Origin: Calditerricola satsumensis
GTDB taxonomy: Bacteria > Bacillota > Bacilli > Calditerricolales > Calditerricolaceae
Assembly: GCF_014646935.1 (NCBI RefSeq)
Contig: NZ_BMOF01000025.1
Location: 1 to 32,555, forward strand
DNA length: 32,555 nt
Direction: 5' to 3'
In this document: positions 14,914 to 25,682 of the stretch, one piece after another
How the letters are laid out: every line of letters begins with the position of its first letter
Numbering within the stretch: the stretch's first letter is position 1
The notes under the pieces: generated by a model
Told to the model about the DNA's origin: nothing
The model's database searches: none
Seen by the model: only the letters and a program-made list of their open reading frames with translations
Translations under genes and position numbers: made by a program

Positions 14914-15936
14914 CTAGCGGCCAGGGGCATCGGTTGCGGGCTTGGGTTTCAAGGTGATCAGGTTGATTTCCGGGGGATTGAACAGGCGGAACGCCAGCAG
15001 GGGAACGGAGTTCCGCGCGCCAAGCCCGGCGCTGACGTATTGGGGGATGCCGGCGACGTCCATCCATCCCTTTACGCGGTCTTGGGGCGGAAAGTAGCCG
15101 TTTTTCCCCAAGCGCCGCTCTGGCACATAGAGCGCGCCGATGAACGGAAGGCGAATCTGCCCGCCGTGGTAATGACCGGCCAGCAGGAGATCAAAGGGGG
15201 GAAGGAGGAACTCCTTTCCGTCACGGCGCACCCGTTCCACGTCTTCCGGAAGCAGCGGGTAATGGGTAAGGCCGATCACCACGTCGCGGGGGCGGGCGTC
15301 GGCGTGGAAGCGGCGGAAGTCCATAAACACTTTTTGCTGGCGAAGGAATTCGCCTTTCATTCCTTCGTCGGTTTCGGCCGGGAGACGTTCGGCGATGGCT
15401 GCCAAAATGGGTTCAGGGTTGCGCATGGCATCTTGGGCGTGAACGATCCACAGCCGGTCTTCGCCCTTTTCGAGGAGGAATACCGACTCTAGTAAACGGG
15501 CCCCCCGCGCCTCCATGCCCGTGTAGAAGGGTGTTTTTTCGTGGTTGTGCCAAAAGGCATATACGATCGGGTCGGTGTTCCCGACGACGAACAGGATGGG
15601 GGCGCGGTTGTTCCATCCATCCAAGAGGTCATAGAAAGGCTGAAAATTTTGGCTTCCGCTGTTCTGCGTCATGTCTCCGGTGATGGCCACCAGGTCAAAC
15701 CGCTCGCGGTTGATCACGTCGATCAGCCGCTTTTGACCGGGACCAAACGTTTTCTCATGCAAATCGGTCAGCTGCAGTATGGTGAAGCCGTTGAACGCCT
15801 CCGGAAGGTTTTCGATGAAGACCGTCTCGCGCCGCACCACGATCCGCTGGTTGTCGTAGACGGTGTAGAGAACAAGGGCAAGCAGCGTTGCGCCAACCGC
15901 AAGGAGGAAGTACAACCATCGGCGTTTGCGCGTCAC
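14914..15936 (-). CDS. Membrane-anchored metallophosphoesterase
   Basis: The 340-residue protein has an N-terminal membrane anchor (about residues 8-27) and a calcineurin-like phosphoesterase domain of the YkuE/YaeI sort. The GTG at 15936 follows AAAGGATG; longer TTG or ATG starts up to 15999 lie in a hairpin. Metal ligands seen are D58 and H60 (TDLHEK), D88 (GDMT), N120, the histidine in GLTHYP and those in LLAGHYHGGQ. The usual GNH(E/D) motif reads GNTD (119-122), so the catalytic histidine position holds threonine. Relatives act on lipid-linked or nucleotide phosphates; the substrate here is unknown. The anchor predicts an outside-facing domain. Confidence 0.88.
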   Translation of the reverse strand: MTRKRRWLYFLLAVGATLLALVLYTVYDNQRIVVRRETVFIENLPEAFNGFTILQLTDLHEKTFGPGQKRLIDVINRERFDLVAITGDMTQNSGSQNFQPFYDLLDGWNNRAPILFVVGNTDPIVYAFWHNHEKTPFYTGMEARGARLLESVFLLEKGEDRLWIVHAQDAMRNPEPILAAIAERLPAETDEGMKGEFLRQQKVFMDFRRFHADARPRDVVIGLTHYPLLPEDVERVRRDGKEFLLPPFDLLLAGHYHGGQIRLPFIGALYVPERRLGKNGYFPPQDRVKGWMDVAGIPQYVSAGLGARNSVPLLAFRLFNPPEINLITLKPKPATDAPGR

Positions 15937-15972
15937 CGGTGAACCATCCTTTCGCGTTCGCGGACTGCAGAC

Positions 15973-16007
15973 AAACTCCCTCAGTGCTAACATCACCAAG
16001 GGAGTTT
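15973..16007. repeat. Inverted repeat, terminator-like
   Basis: AAACTCCCT (15973-15981) pairs perfectly with AGGGAGTTT (15999-16007) around a 17-base loop. On the plus strand TTTCTCTTTATTTT follows, which looks like a terminator tail, although no plus-strand gene ends here. On the minus strand it lies just after the membrane-protein gene and before the phosphoesterase gene, where it could separate the two, with only TTTGT as tail. Confidence 0.55.
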
Positions 16008-16017
16008 TCTCTTTATT

Positions 16018-16845
16018 TTACATCGATCGGCGAGAGAAGAGGAAATATCCCGCGATGGCTCCGGCCAGGATCCAAATCCCTGTTGTAAGGCCGAGCCACA
16101 CAACGTCGCTCCACTGCAAACCGGTCTCAGGAAAACCGTTCAGCCTCGCCCCCAACAGCGGGCGAAGGTAGGGGATGGCCTTGGGCGCGTTCACCCCCAG
16201 CGCCGTTAATCCATACCCAACCACCAGTGTGCAAATCGTGGCCACGCCCGGCCGCGCAAGCAGCAGCGAAAACAGAAGCAGCAGCGTGCTGTAGCCCCAC
16301 AGGGTGGCCAGAAGATTCAGGACAACCCACGCAACCAGGAAGTAGGCGTTCTCTCCGTGCGCGGGGACCAGGCTCAGGGTTTGCGGGATGTTCCACGGGG
16401 CCGACGGATGGGCGACCTTCCCGGCCACGACGCCCATAGCAAAAACCACGAGCGCATACAGCGTGGCCCACCCGTACCACGAGGCGGCCCGTTCCCACCA
16501 GAGGCGCCGACGGCTCGGCACGCGAGCAAGAAGCAGCCGGTTCCACGGCGACGCCGACAGGGAATAGGGCTCGCCCATTCCGAGCACAAAGGCACCCGGG
16601 AGGATCATCCACTCCACGATTTTCAGCACGGTCGTGTGAAAAGAGGGGCCTCCCAGGGCAGCAACCCCAATTTGCCACGGGTTCAGAAGGTGATCAGGAA
16701 TCGCATGCCTGACGCTCAGGGCGCCCAAGATCCCATAAAGCCCAACCATCGGCAAGATCATGAACCATATTCGGCGGCGAGCCAATACGCGAAGCTCCAC
16801 GCGGAACAGTCGCACGCCTTCCTTACGCAGGTTTCCGTTCTCCAT
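16018..16845 (-). CDS. Multi-spanning membrane protein, ABC-2 permease-like (orphan)
   Basis: The 275-residue protein has about six membrane segments. After a cytoplasmic start (VRLFRVELRVLARRRIWFMILPMVGLYGIL) come helices near residues 30-48, 75-92, 125-145, 170-205, 215-235 and 250-270. The first residues resemble those of ABC-2 permeases that transport with a separate ATPase. No ATPase gene is beside it, and the sequence just upstream looks like the broken end of another membrane-protein gene (16848-17004). Its ribosome site is poor. It may be the surviving member of a decayed ABC operon. I cannot name a substrate. Confidence 0.6.
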   Translation of the reverse strand: MENGNLRKEGVRLFRVELRVLARRRIWFMILPMVGLYGILGALSVRHAIPDHLLNPWQIGVAALGGPSFHTTVLKIVEWMILPGAFVLGMGEPYSLSASPWNRLLLARVPSRRRLWWERAASWYGWATLYALVVFAMGVVAGKVAHPSAPWNIPQTLSLVPAHGENAYFLVAWVVLNLLATLWGYSTLLLLFSLLLARPGVATICTLVVGYGLTALGVNAPKAIPYLRPLLGARLNGFPETGLQWSDVVWLGLTTGIWILAGAIAGYFLFSRRSM

Positions 16846-16847
16846 GG

Positions 16848-17004
16848 TTAAAGATCACGCCTCACCGCCAGAAGATGGCCCATGGCGCCGGCAGCCAAAA
16901 GCAGGAGGGCTGCGAATTGTAATATGGAGTGCAACTTCTTTCAATAGAATGATTGTTAACGAAATAAAACCGGAAATCACCGATCGATCTCCAATGACAA
17001 CCAT
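16848..17004 (-). pseudogene. Frameshifted membrane-protein remnant
   Basis: From a minus-strand ATG at 17004 the frame reads MVVIGDRSVISGFISLTIIL then LKEVAL, a membrane-helix pattern, before turning into proline- and charge-rich nonsense ending at 16855. A second frame takes over with ILQFAALLLLAAGAMGHLLA and then VRRDL, a convincing last membrane helix with a basic tail, stopping at 16848 just before the ATG of the next gene. Joining the two frames gives a two-helix end typical of a permease. The 157-base length fits one indel. The stretch is A+T-richer than its neighbours. Confidence 0.4.
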
Positions 17005-17111
17005 GTTGCATTTTTCCTCAGAATTTTTGAATCATCCATCCGATCTTCCATGGAATCACAAGGAAAGATCAGAGGCTCAAAGCCCTTCACCTTAAATTCG
17101 TGCGAACAGCT

Positions 17112-17140
17112 TTGACTTTTCCCCGCATTCGGCGTAAGAT
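17112..17140 (+). promoter_or_regulatory. Sigma-A promoter of the valS T-box transcript
   Basis: TTGACT (17112-17117) and TAAGAT (17135-17140) are 17 bases apart. Transcription would begin near 17147 and run through the T-box leader into valS. Confidence 0.75.
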
Positions 17141-17146
17141 GGGAGA

Positions 17147-17573
17147 AGAAAGCCGTTTGACGCCGGCGATACGGGATGGAAAACGGATCCGGTTCACGAC
17201 CCAAACGCGAGGATGGGGAGGAGTAGGCCGCCTGCGCGCCTTGCAGAGAGGGAAGCCCTTGGCTGCGAGGCTTCCCAGGCGAAGGCGGCCGAACGTCGCC
17301 CCGGAGCGGCTTGCCCGAACGCGCGGAACGCCCATGGCGCGGCCCGATGCCAGTAGGGCAGGACGGACACCGCCCGTTAGCGGACGAGCGCACGGCCTTT
17401 TCGCGCTGTGGCGCGCGTGCCCATGCTGACGCATCGTTGGAAAAACCCAACGGAAAGGATGCGCGCGGCGCGGCAGCAGCATGTTGGCGGGGCATGCGCA
17501 TGACGGTTGGCCGTGAACAAAGGTGGTACCGCGAAGGGAGACCCCTTTCGTCCTTTGACGAAGGGGGTTTTTT
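17147..17573 (+). promoter_or_regulatory. T-box riboswitch, valine specifier (GUC), controlling valS
   Basis: The leader senses uncharged tRNA-Val. Stem I carries the AGGAGTA side of the specifier loop (about 17218-17225) opposite GAAC-GUC; the GUC valine codon is at 17295-17297. A distal stem with CAGAGAGG and TTGGCTGCGAGG follows the usual T-box pattern. CCGCCCGTTAGCGG marks the stem II/III area. The T-box sequence with TGGTACCGCG ends at 17533; its UGGU matches the ACCA end expected for tRNA-Val. The terminator lies at 17542-17573. About 220 bases between specifier and T-box make this leader longer than typical. Confidence 0.92.
17542..17573 (+). terminator. T-box regulatory terminator before valS
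   Basis: CCCCTTTCGTC (17542-17552) pairs with GACGAAGGGGG (17557-17567) with one G-U, followed by six T. It is expected to form when tRNA-Val is charged. Confidence 0.92.
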
Positions 17574-17610
17574 GCTTGATGGGCTGACGAAACGCAAGGA
17601 GGGTGAGGCC

Positions 17611-20286
<2,676 letters not shown>

Positions 20287-20301
20287 CCATCATTTGGAAC
20301 G

Positions 20302-20336
20302 TTCGGGGCAGTCGCAAACCTGCCGGCTGCCCCGAA
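20302..20336 (+). repeat. Perfect inverted repeat between valS and folC
   Basis: TTCGGGGCAG (20302-20311) pairs with CTGCCCCGAA (20327-20336) around a 15-base loop. There is no T-run, so it is not a normal terminator. It may adjust read-through or message stability between the two genes. Confidence 0.65.
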
Positions 20337-20358
20337 TACATATGGAGTGATTGCGGTC

Positions 20359-21690
20359 ATGAGCGCGATTCAGACGGTGCAAGACGCGATCGACTGGATC
20401 CACAGCCTGGTGCCCCTCGGCATCAAGCCGGGCCTTCAGCGCATGGAGTGGCTGATGGAGCGGCTGGACCATCCGCATCGCTACCTCAAGTTCATTCACA
20501 TCGCCGGCACGAACGGGAAAGGGTCCACGGCGGCGATGATCGCTCGCGTGCTGGACGAGGCCGGCTACGACGTGGGGTTGTACATCTCGCCGTACGTGGA
20601 GCGCTTCGAGGAGCGCATCATGCTCAACGGCCGGCCCATCCCCGGCGAGGAGCTGGTCGAGCTGGTCAATCGGATCAAACCGCTGGTTGACGAGTTGGCC
20701 GAGACGGAATGGGGGCCGCCGACGGAGTTCGAGGTGATCACCGCCCTTGCTCTACTCTATTACGAGCGCCACCGTCCCTATTTCGTCGTGTGGGAGACCG
20801 GGCTTGGCGGGCGACTGGACGCCACAAACATCGTCTACCCGGTGGTGGCGGTGATCACCAACGTAGGAGACGACCACCAGCATCTCCTCGGATCGAACCG
20901 GCTGGCCATTGCCCGGGAAAAGGCGGGCATCATCAAAAACGGCGTGCCGGTGGTCACGGCGGAGGAAGATCCCGACGTGCTGGCGCTCTTTCGGGACGTG
21001 TGCCGCGAAAAGCGCACGACCCTGTACGAGCCGGGCACGCACTACCGCTACGAGCGTCTGGAGCCGACCGACACGGGCGAGCGGATCCATTTCTACGGCC
21101 CGTACCGCGAGCTGCGGGACGTCGAGGTGGGGCTCAAGGGTGCGCACCAGGCCCAAAACGCGGCCACGGCGCTGATGACCCTCGAGCTCTTGCGCCAGTT
21201 TTACGCCGCCCAACTGGACGAGGACGAGCCCATTCGCCGCGGCCTGGCGACGGTGCGCTGGCCGGGACGCTTTGAGGTGCTGGCCGAGCGGCCGCTTGTC
21301 ATCGTTGACGGGGCGCACAACCCGCAAGGCGCCGAGGTGTTGGCCCAGACGGTGCGCGAGCGGCTTGCGGGACGCCCGGTGCACCTGGTGGTGGGCTTCG
21401 TGCAAAACAAGGAGCACGAGGCCTTTCTGCGGCAGGTGGTGCCACTGGCCCAGACGGTGACGGCGACGGCGCCCGCCTTCCACAAGGCGCTGCCGGCCGA
21501 GGAGACGGCCGCGTTGGTGCGCCGCCTGGCTCCCGGAAAGGCGGTTGACGCGGTGCCCGACGCGGCGGCGGCGCTCCAGCACGCTCTGGCGCGAGCCAAG
21601 CCGGACGAGGCGGTGCTCGTGTGCGGCTCCTTGTACCTTGTCGCCGAGGTGCGTCAGGCCGTTCAGGAGAGGAAAGGGGTGGGGTCGTGA
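20359..21690 (+). CDS. folC: Dihydrofolate synthase / folylpolyglutamate synthase
   Basis: The 443-residue Mur-ligase-family enzyme adds glutamate to dihydropteroate and to folates using ATP. ATG 20359 lies 11 bases after GGAG; GTG 20347 is a longer alternative. The P-loop is GTNGKGST (50-57). The region SPYVERFEERI, the metal-binding WETGLGGRLDATN and the VGDDHQHLLG stretch follow. The C-terminal domain starts around WPGRFEVL with VDGAHNPQGA, the FolC signature. The gene follows valS, as in many Bacillales, and its stop codon overlaps the start of murC. Confidence 0.96.
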   Translation: MSAIQTVQDAIDWIHSLVPLGIKPGLQRMEWLMERLDHPHRYLKFIHIAGTNGKGSTAAMIARVLDEAGYDVGLYISPYVERFEERIMLNGRPIPGEELVELVNRIKPLVDELAETEWGPPTEFEVITALALLYYERHRPYFVVWETGLGGRLDATNIVYPVVAVITNVGDDHQHLLGSNRLAIAREKAGIIKNGVPVVTAEEDPDVLALFRDVCREKRTTLYEPGTHYRYERLEPTDTGERIHFYGPYRELRDVEVGLKGAHQAQNAATALMTLELLRQFYAAQLDEDEPIRRGLATVRWPGRFEVLAERPLVIVDGAHNPQGAEVLAQTVRERLAGRPVHLVVGFVQNKEHEAFLRQVVPLAQTVTATAPAFHKALPAEETAALVRRLAPGKAVDAVPDAAAALQHALARAKPDEAVLVCGSLYLVAEVRQAVQERKGVGS

Positions 21691-23084
21691 TGGCGACCGA
21701 GCAAGGCCGCGTGCATTTCATCGGCATCGGGGGGTACGGCATGAGCGCCCTCGCCCGCGTGCTGCTCGACCGCGGGGTTCCGGTATCGGGATCGGACGTG
21801 GCGCACAAGCCCTTGACGGAGCAGCTCGCCGCCCGCGGGGCGCGGGTGTACATCGGCCACGATGCCGCACATGTTGACGGGGCGGCGCGCGTCGTCTACT
21901 CCACGGATATTCCCAAGGACAACGTGGAACTGGTGGCCGCGCGCGAAAAGGGCATTGAACTCCTGCACCGCTCCCAGCTCTTGGCCGAGCTCCTCAACGG
22001 CGAACGCGGCATTGCCGTCTCCGGCGCCCACGGCAAGACGACCACCTCGTCGATGATCGCCTTTGTCATGGAAAAGGCCGGGTGGGATCCCACCTACGTC
22101 ATCGGTGGCGAAGTGGTGGGCTTGGACGGCAACGCCAAGGCCGGCACGGGCCCCTACGTGGTGGCCGAGGCCGACGAGAGCGACGGGTCGTTTTTGCATT
22201 ACACGCCGCAGGTGGCCGTGGTGACGAACATCGAGCCCGACCACCTGGAGCATTATGGCGGCGATTTTGAGCGGCTGAAGGGGGCCTACCGGCAGTTTTT
22301 GCGCCAGGTGCGTCCCGACGGGTTTGCCGTGCTGTGCATGGACTGCGCGAATCTCCGCGCCCTGCGCGAGGAGGTTCCGGCGCGCGTGGTCACGTACGGC
22401 CTCGTCGCGCCGGCCGACTACACGGCGAGGGACGTGGAAACGGGCGACCGGCGCATTGCCTTTACCGCCGTCCGCCGGGGCGCGGTGTTGGGACGGGTGA
22501 CCGTTCCCGTTCCCGGCGTGCACAACGTGGCCAACGCCCTGGCCTGCCTGGCGGTGTGCCTGGAGCTGGGCATGCCCTTCGACGTCGCGGCGCGCCATTT
22601 GGCCGATTTCCGCGGGGCCAAGCGGCGCTTCCAGGTGATCGGCGAGGCCGGCGGCGTCCTCGTCGTCGACGACTACGCCCATCACCCGACGGAAATCCAG
22701 GCCACCCTGCGCGCGGCGAAGGACACCGGACGCCGCGTGATTGCCGTCTTCCAGCCTCAGCGGTATACCCGCACCGCCTTGTTGCTGGACGAGTTTAGCC
22801 GCGCCTTTGGCGAGGCCGACGAGGTGATCATCGCCGACATCTACTCGCCGGCCGGGGAGACGCCCATTCCCGGCGTTTCGGCGGAGCGGCTGGTGGCATT
22901 GATTCGGGAGCGCAGCAATCCGTGCGCGGCCTACATTCCTGACCATGCGGGAATTGTGGCAGAACTCCTGCGGCGCGTCCGCGCGGGCGACGTGGTCCTC
23001 ACGATGGGTGCGGGCGACATCTGGAAAGTGGCCGAGGCCTTGGTTGCTGCGCTGCAGGCGAAAGAAGCGCCCCAGAAGCCTTGA
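21690..23084 (+). CDS. murC: UDP-N-acetylmuramate-L-alanine ligase
   Basis: The 464-residue enzyme adds the first amino acid to UDP-MurNAc in peptidoglycan synthesis. The ATG at 21690 overlaps the folC stop (TGATG), so translation is probably coupled; GTG 21687 is one codon longer. The N-terminal nucleotide-sugar fold has HFIGIGGYGMSALARVL (9-25). The ATP loop is GAHGKTTT (112-119). EADESDGSFLHYTP and NIEPDHLEHY are MurC motifs, and DDYAHHPTEIQATLRAAK marks the C-terminal domain. Length is slightly above the usual 430-460. A strong terminator overlaps its end. Confidence 0.97.
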   Translation: MATEQGRVHFIGIGGYGMSALARVLLDRGVPVSGSDVAHKPLTEQLAARGARVYIGHDAAHVDGAARVVYSTDIPKDNVELVAAREKGIELLHRSQLLAELLNGERGIAVSGAHGKTTTSSMIAFVMEKAGWDPTYVIGGEVVGLDGNAKAGTGPYVVAEADESDGSFLHYTPQVAVVTNIEPDHLEHYGGDFERLKGAYRQFLRQVRPDGFAVLCMDCANLRALREEVPARVVTYGLVAPADYTARDVETGDRRIAFTAVRRGAVLGRVTVPVPGVHNVANALACLAVCLELGMPFDVAARHLADFRGAKRRFQVIGEAGGVLVVDDYAHHPTEIQATLRAAKDTGRRVIAVFQPQRYTRTALLLDEFSRAFGEADEVIIADIYSPAGETPIPGVSAERLVALIRERSNPCAAYIPDHAGIVAELLRRVRAGDVVLTMGAGDIWKVAEALVAALQAKEAPQKP

Positions 23085-23100
23085 GCGGGGGCGCTTTTTT
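23065..23100 (+). terminator. Intrinsic terminator of the valS-folC-murC unit
   Basis: GCGCCCC (23067-23073) pairs with GGGGCGC (23088-23094), extended by outer A-T pairs, followed by six T (23095-23100). The murC stop codon lies in the loop side of the structure. Confidence 0.9.
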
Positions 23101-23153
23101 ATTTTCACAGCAGAAACCGCCCCCACCCCCTTTTCCAATGCACAAAGCACAAC

Positions 23154-23159
23154 TACAAT
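23154..23159 (+). promoter_or_regulatory. Possible -10 of the diguanylate cyclase gene
   Basis: TACAAT stands 70 bases before the start codon, after the murC terminator. The best -35 candidate (TTTTCC) is weak. Confidence 0.35.
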
Positions 23160-23229
23160 AGAAGGGAAGAGCAGAGCAGGGATAAGGTGGCGCGCTTGGC
23201 AATCTGCAAAGGATGGGAGAGGGAGAGGC

Positions 23230-24951
23230 ATGCGCCGGTTGGGGAGCTGGGCTTTGTTTCTGTTGGCCTATGCCGCCGCGATCGGATACACGTGGGGGCA
23301 TCTCGATGCGTGGAGAGCCGTTGGGGCGGATGCCCTGTTGGCCTTTTTCCTGCTGTACATGCTCATCAGCGTGTTTCCGATTCCCTTCAAAAACATGACG
23401 GTGACGCTCACGCCCGTCGTGTCGCTGGCCACGTTTCTGCTCTATGGGGTGGCGGTCGAGCTGTGGCTCACCCAGATGGCCATTCTCGTCTCGATGTTGC
23501 TTCTGCGCTTTCGCCCGCTTGAGCGCATCTTGCTCAACCTGGCCATGTATGCAGTTGTTTCCATTACCGCGGCGGGGGCCTTTTTCGCGTGCGGGGGCGT
23601 GATCGGCAGCGGGCAGTCCCTCTCCCGCCTTGCCTTTCCCATGGCCTTGTACATCGGAACGTACCTGCTTTCCAACCACCTCCTCCTGGCCTTGCTCATG
23701 CGCTTTTGGCGGGGGACGTGGCCGACACGAAACACCTTGCGCGAATTTGTGGGGGAAATGGGCCTCAACGCGTTGGCCAGCCCGGTTGGCCTCCTGATTT
23801 ACGCGTTATACGAATCCTTGGGCCCGTTTACGCCGGTTCTGTTTTCCGTTCCCCTTACGGCCTTGTCCTTTGTCTTGCGCATGTACTACCAGCTGAAAAC
23901 CCTGCACCAGCGCCTCGAACAGGTGAACCGGCTGGCCAAGATGTTCACGTCCCAACTGCGATGGGAGAAGGTGATTGACGAAATTTTCCGTACGGCCCGC
24001 CATCTTTTTGCCGCTGACTGTTACGTCTTGTTTGTGCTGGATGCGGAAAAGCAGGTGCTTCGGCCTTTGCGTGTGGAAGGGGATGGCTTGTCCCAAGAGG
24101 AGTGTCAGGCCTTTTGCGCGCGGACGGTTCGCCTGGGTGAGGGGGTAAGCGGCGCGGCAGCGCTTGAGAGGCGGGCGCTGTTGGTGCAGCGCGCAGGGGC
24201 CGCCCATCACGTCGAGCATGAACCGGCATCGCTGCGCGCCATGCGTTCCATCGTGGCCGGACCGATGATCCAAAACGGCAAGCTCGTCGGCGTGTTCACC
24301 CTCGGCCGGCGCATCACCTATGGCTTTACGTCGCACGACAAGGTGCTCCTTGAGATTTTTGCCAATCAGGCGGCCCTGGCCTTGGAAAACGCGCGGCGCT
24401 ACGAGCACACCCTTGCCCAGACGTATGTCGACCCCTTGACGGGTTTGTACAATTACCGGTTTTTTGAACATCAATTGTTCCGCCTGTTTGAGCGCGCGAA
24501 AGAGGCGGGTGAGCCGATTTCCCTGCTGATTATCGATCTGGATCATTTTAAACGGGTGAACGACACGTACGGCCATGAAGCGGGGAACGAGGTTCTGCAG
24601 GCGGTGGCCCGGTTGCTGAAGGAAAACGTGCGGCCCCAGGACATTGTCTGCCGCTATGGCGGCGAGGAATTTACCATTTTGTTTCCCAAAACCGACCATC
24701 ACGAGGCTCGGATCGTGGGCGAGCGGATTCGCCGCAAAGTGGAAGAGACGCCCATTGTCGTGCACGCGACATTAGCCGAGGAGGCGCAGCCCGAAACGGT
24801 CGAGATCCGGATCACCTGCAGCATGGGACTGGCCTCCTTCCCCGCGCACGCGTCGGATCCCCTGAGCCTGGTGCGCCACGCCGACCGGGCCCTGTACATC
24901 GGCGGCAAGAAAAAAGGGCGCAACCGTCTCGCCGTGTACGATTCGGCGTGA
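23230..24951 (+). CDS. Membrane GAF-GGDEF diguanylate cyclase
   Basis: The 573-residue protein joins a six-to-seven-helix membrane sensor (about residues 5-215, MASE-like), a short coiled linker (LKTLHQRLEQVNRLAKMF), a GAF domain (about 245-395) and a GGDEF domain (about 405-573). The active site is GGEEF (477-481) in CRYGGEEFTILFP. The inhibitory product site R468-x-x-D471 stands five residues upstream, exactly as in feedback-controlled cyclases. LIIDLDHFKRVNDTYGHEAGNEVL carries the metal and substrate residues. It should make c-di-GMP from two GTP at the membrane. ATG 23230 follows GGGAGAGGGAG. The neighbouring PilB has c-di-GMP-binding motifs. The sensed signal is unknown. Confidence 0.92.
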   Translation: MRRLGSWALFLLAYAAAIGYTWGHLDAWRAVGADALLAFFLLYMLISVFPIPFKNMTVTLTPVVSLATFLLYGVAVELWLTQMAILVSMLLLRFRPLERILLNLAMYAVVSITAAGAFFACGGVIGSGQSLSRLAFPMALYIGTYLLSNHLLLALLMRFWRGTWPTRNTLREFVGEMGLNALASPVGLLIYALYESLGPFTPVLFSVPLTALSFVLRMYYQLKTLHQRLEQVNRLAKMFTSQLRWEKVIDEIFRTARHLFAADCYVLFVLDAEKQVLRPLRVEGDGLSQEECQAFCARTVRLGEGVSGAAALERRALLVQRAGAAHHVEHEPASLRAMRSIVAGPMIQNGKLVGVFTLGRRITYGFTSHDKVLLEIFANQAALALENARRYEHTLAQTYVDPLTGLYNYRFFEHQLFRLFERAKEAGEPISLLIIDLDHFKRVNDTYGHEAGNEVLQAVARLLKENVRPQDIVCRYGGEEFTILFPKTDHHEARIVGERIRRKVEETPIVVHATLAEEAQPETVEIRITCSMGLASFPAHASDPLSLVRHADRALYIGGKKKGRNRLAVYDSA

Positions 24952-25040
24952 GCGGTGGGTGCGTCCCTGAGGGCGTTATCGCGCTGGCCAGGTGTTTGAA
25001 GGTGCGATCCGGCACGAGGAGAGGGCAGTTGTACGCTGAT

Positions 25041-25589
25041 TTACCACCGGGGGAAATAGACGGAAAAGATGGTGACGAGATCGCGCTTGTTGTTCTCTTC
25101 GCCCTGGCCATCACCGTCGCCGTCAAGGCGAAGAGTGAAGGTGTAGCCCTCCACCTCCGCGGAATTGCCGGCCGTGTCGTTGTCGAGGATGGGGGTGTAG
25201 GAAAAGCCCGCCACGCGCTCCGACAGGACAAAGCCGTCGCCGTTGCGGTCGACGGCGAGGGTACGGGCCTGCTTGTCCCAGGTAAACGCGACCGACCCGC
25301 CGCCCTGATAGAAAAGGGTAAATTCGTGTGCCGGTGTTCCGTTGCCTCCATTCTCCGGCGTGCCCTGGCTTTTGTCGACCTGTCTGGCCCGCATGGCGTT
25401 GACGATTTCCGTCTGGATCAGCCGCGCCTCGGCGAGGAGGTCTTCCGTAGCCGAAGCGGTTTGCCCTAGATCCTGAATCTGATGGTAGATGGTGTAGAGG
25501 AGGGAGACCACTACGGAGAGCAGCCCGAGGGCGGCAAGCAGTTCCACCAGCGTGACGCCGCGTGGGGGGAGCGGGCGGGCAGGAATCAC
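25041..25589 (-). CDS. Type IV prepilin-like protein, PilW/GspJ-like minor pilin
   Basis: The 182-residue protein has a short basic leader ending at G11 and then VTLVELLAALGLLSVVVSLLYTIY, a class-III prepilin helix with glutamate at +5 (E16). The GTG at 25589 has GGAGGTG seven bases upstream; a TTG five codons earlier would contain the ribosome site itself. The globular part holds an acidic repeat-like loop (DGDGDGQGEENNK) that may bind calcium. It is the second gene of a minus-strand pair with the PilV-like gene. Minor pilins of this kind prime pilus assembly at the tip. The gap to the cyclase gene (24952-25040) shows no clear terminator. Confidence 0.85.
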   Translation of the reverse strand: MIPARPLPPRGVTLVELLAALGLLSVVVSLLYTIYHQIQDLGQTASATEDLLAEARLIQTEIVNAMRARQVDKSQGTPENGGNGTPAHEFTLFYQGGGSVAFTWDKQARTLAVDRNGDGFVLSERVAGFSYTPILDNDTAGNSAEVEGYTFTLRLDGDGDGQGEENNKRDLVTIFSVYFPRW

Positions 25590-25682
25590 GGCGGACACCT
25601 CCAAATTTGAAAGTTGAAAACAGAAGGTGCGCGATGGCGGGCGGAGTTTATGAGGCTCCAGCCTGCGGACGTTGCCTGGATC

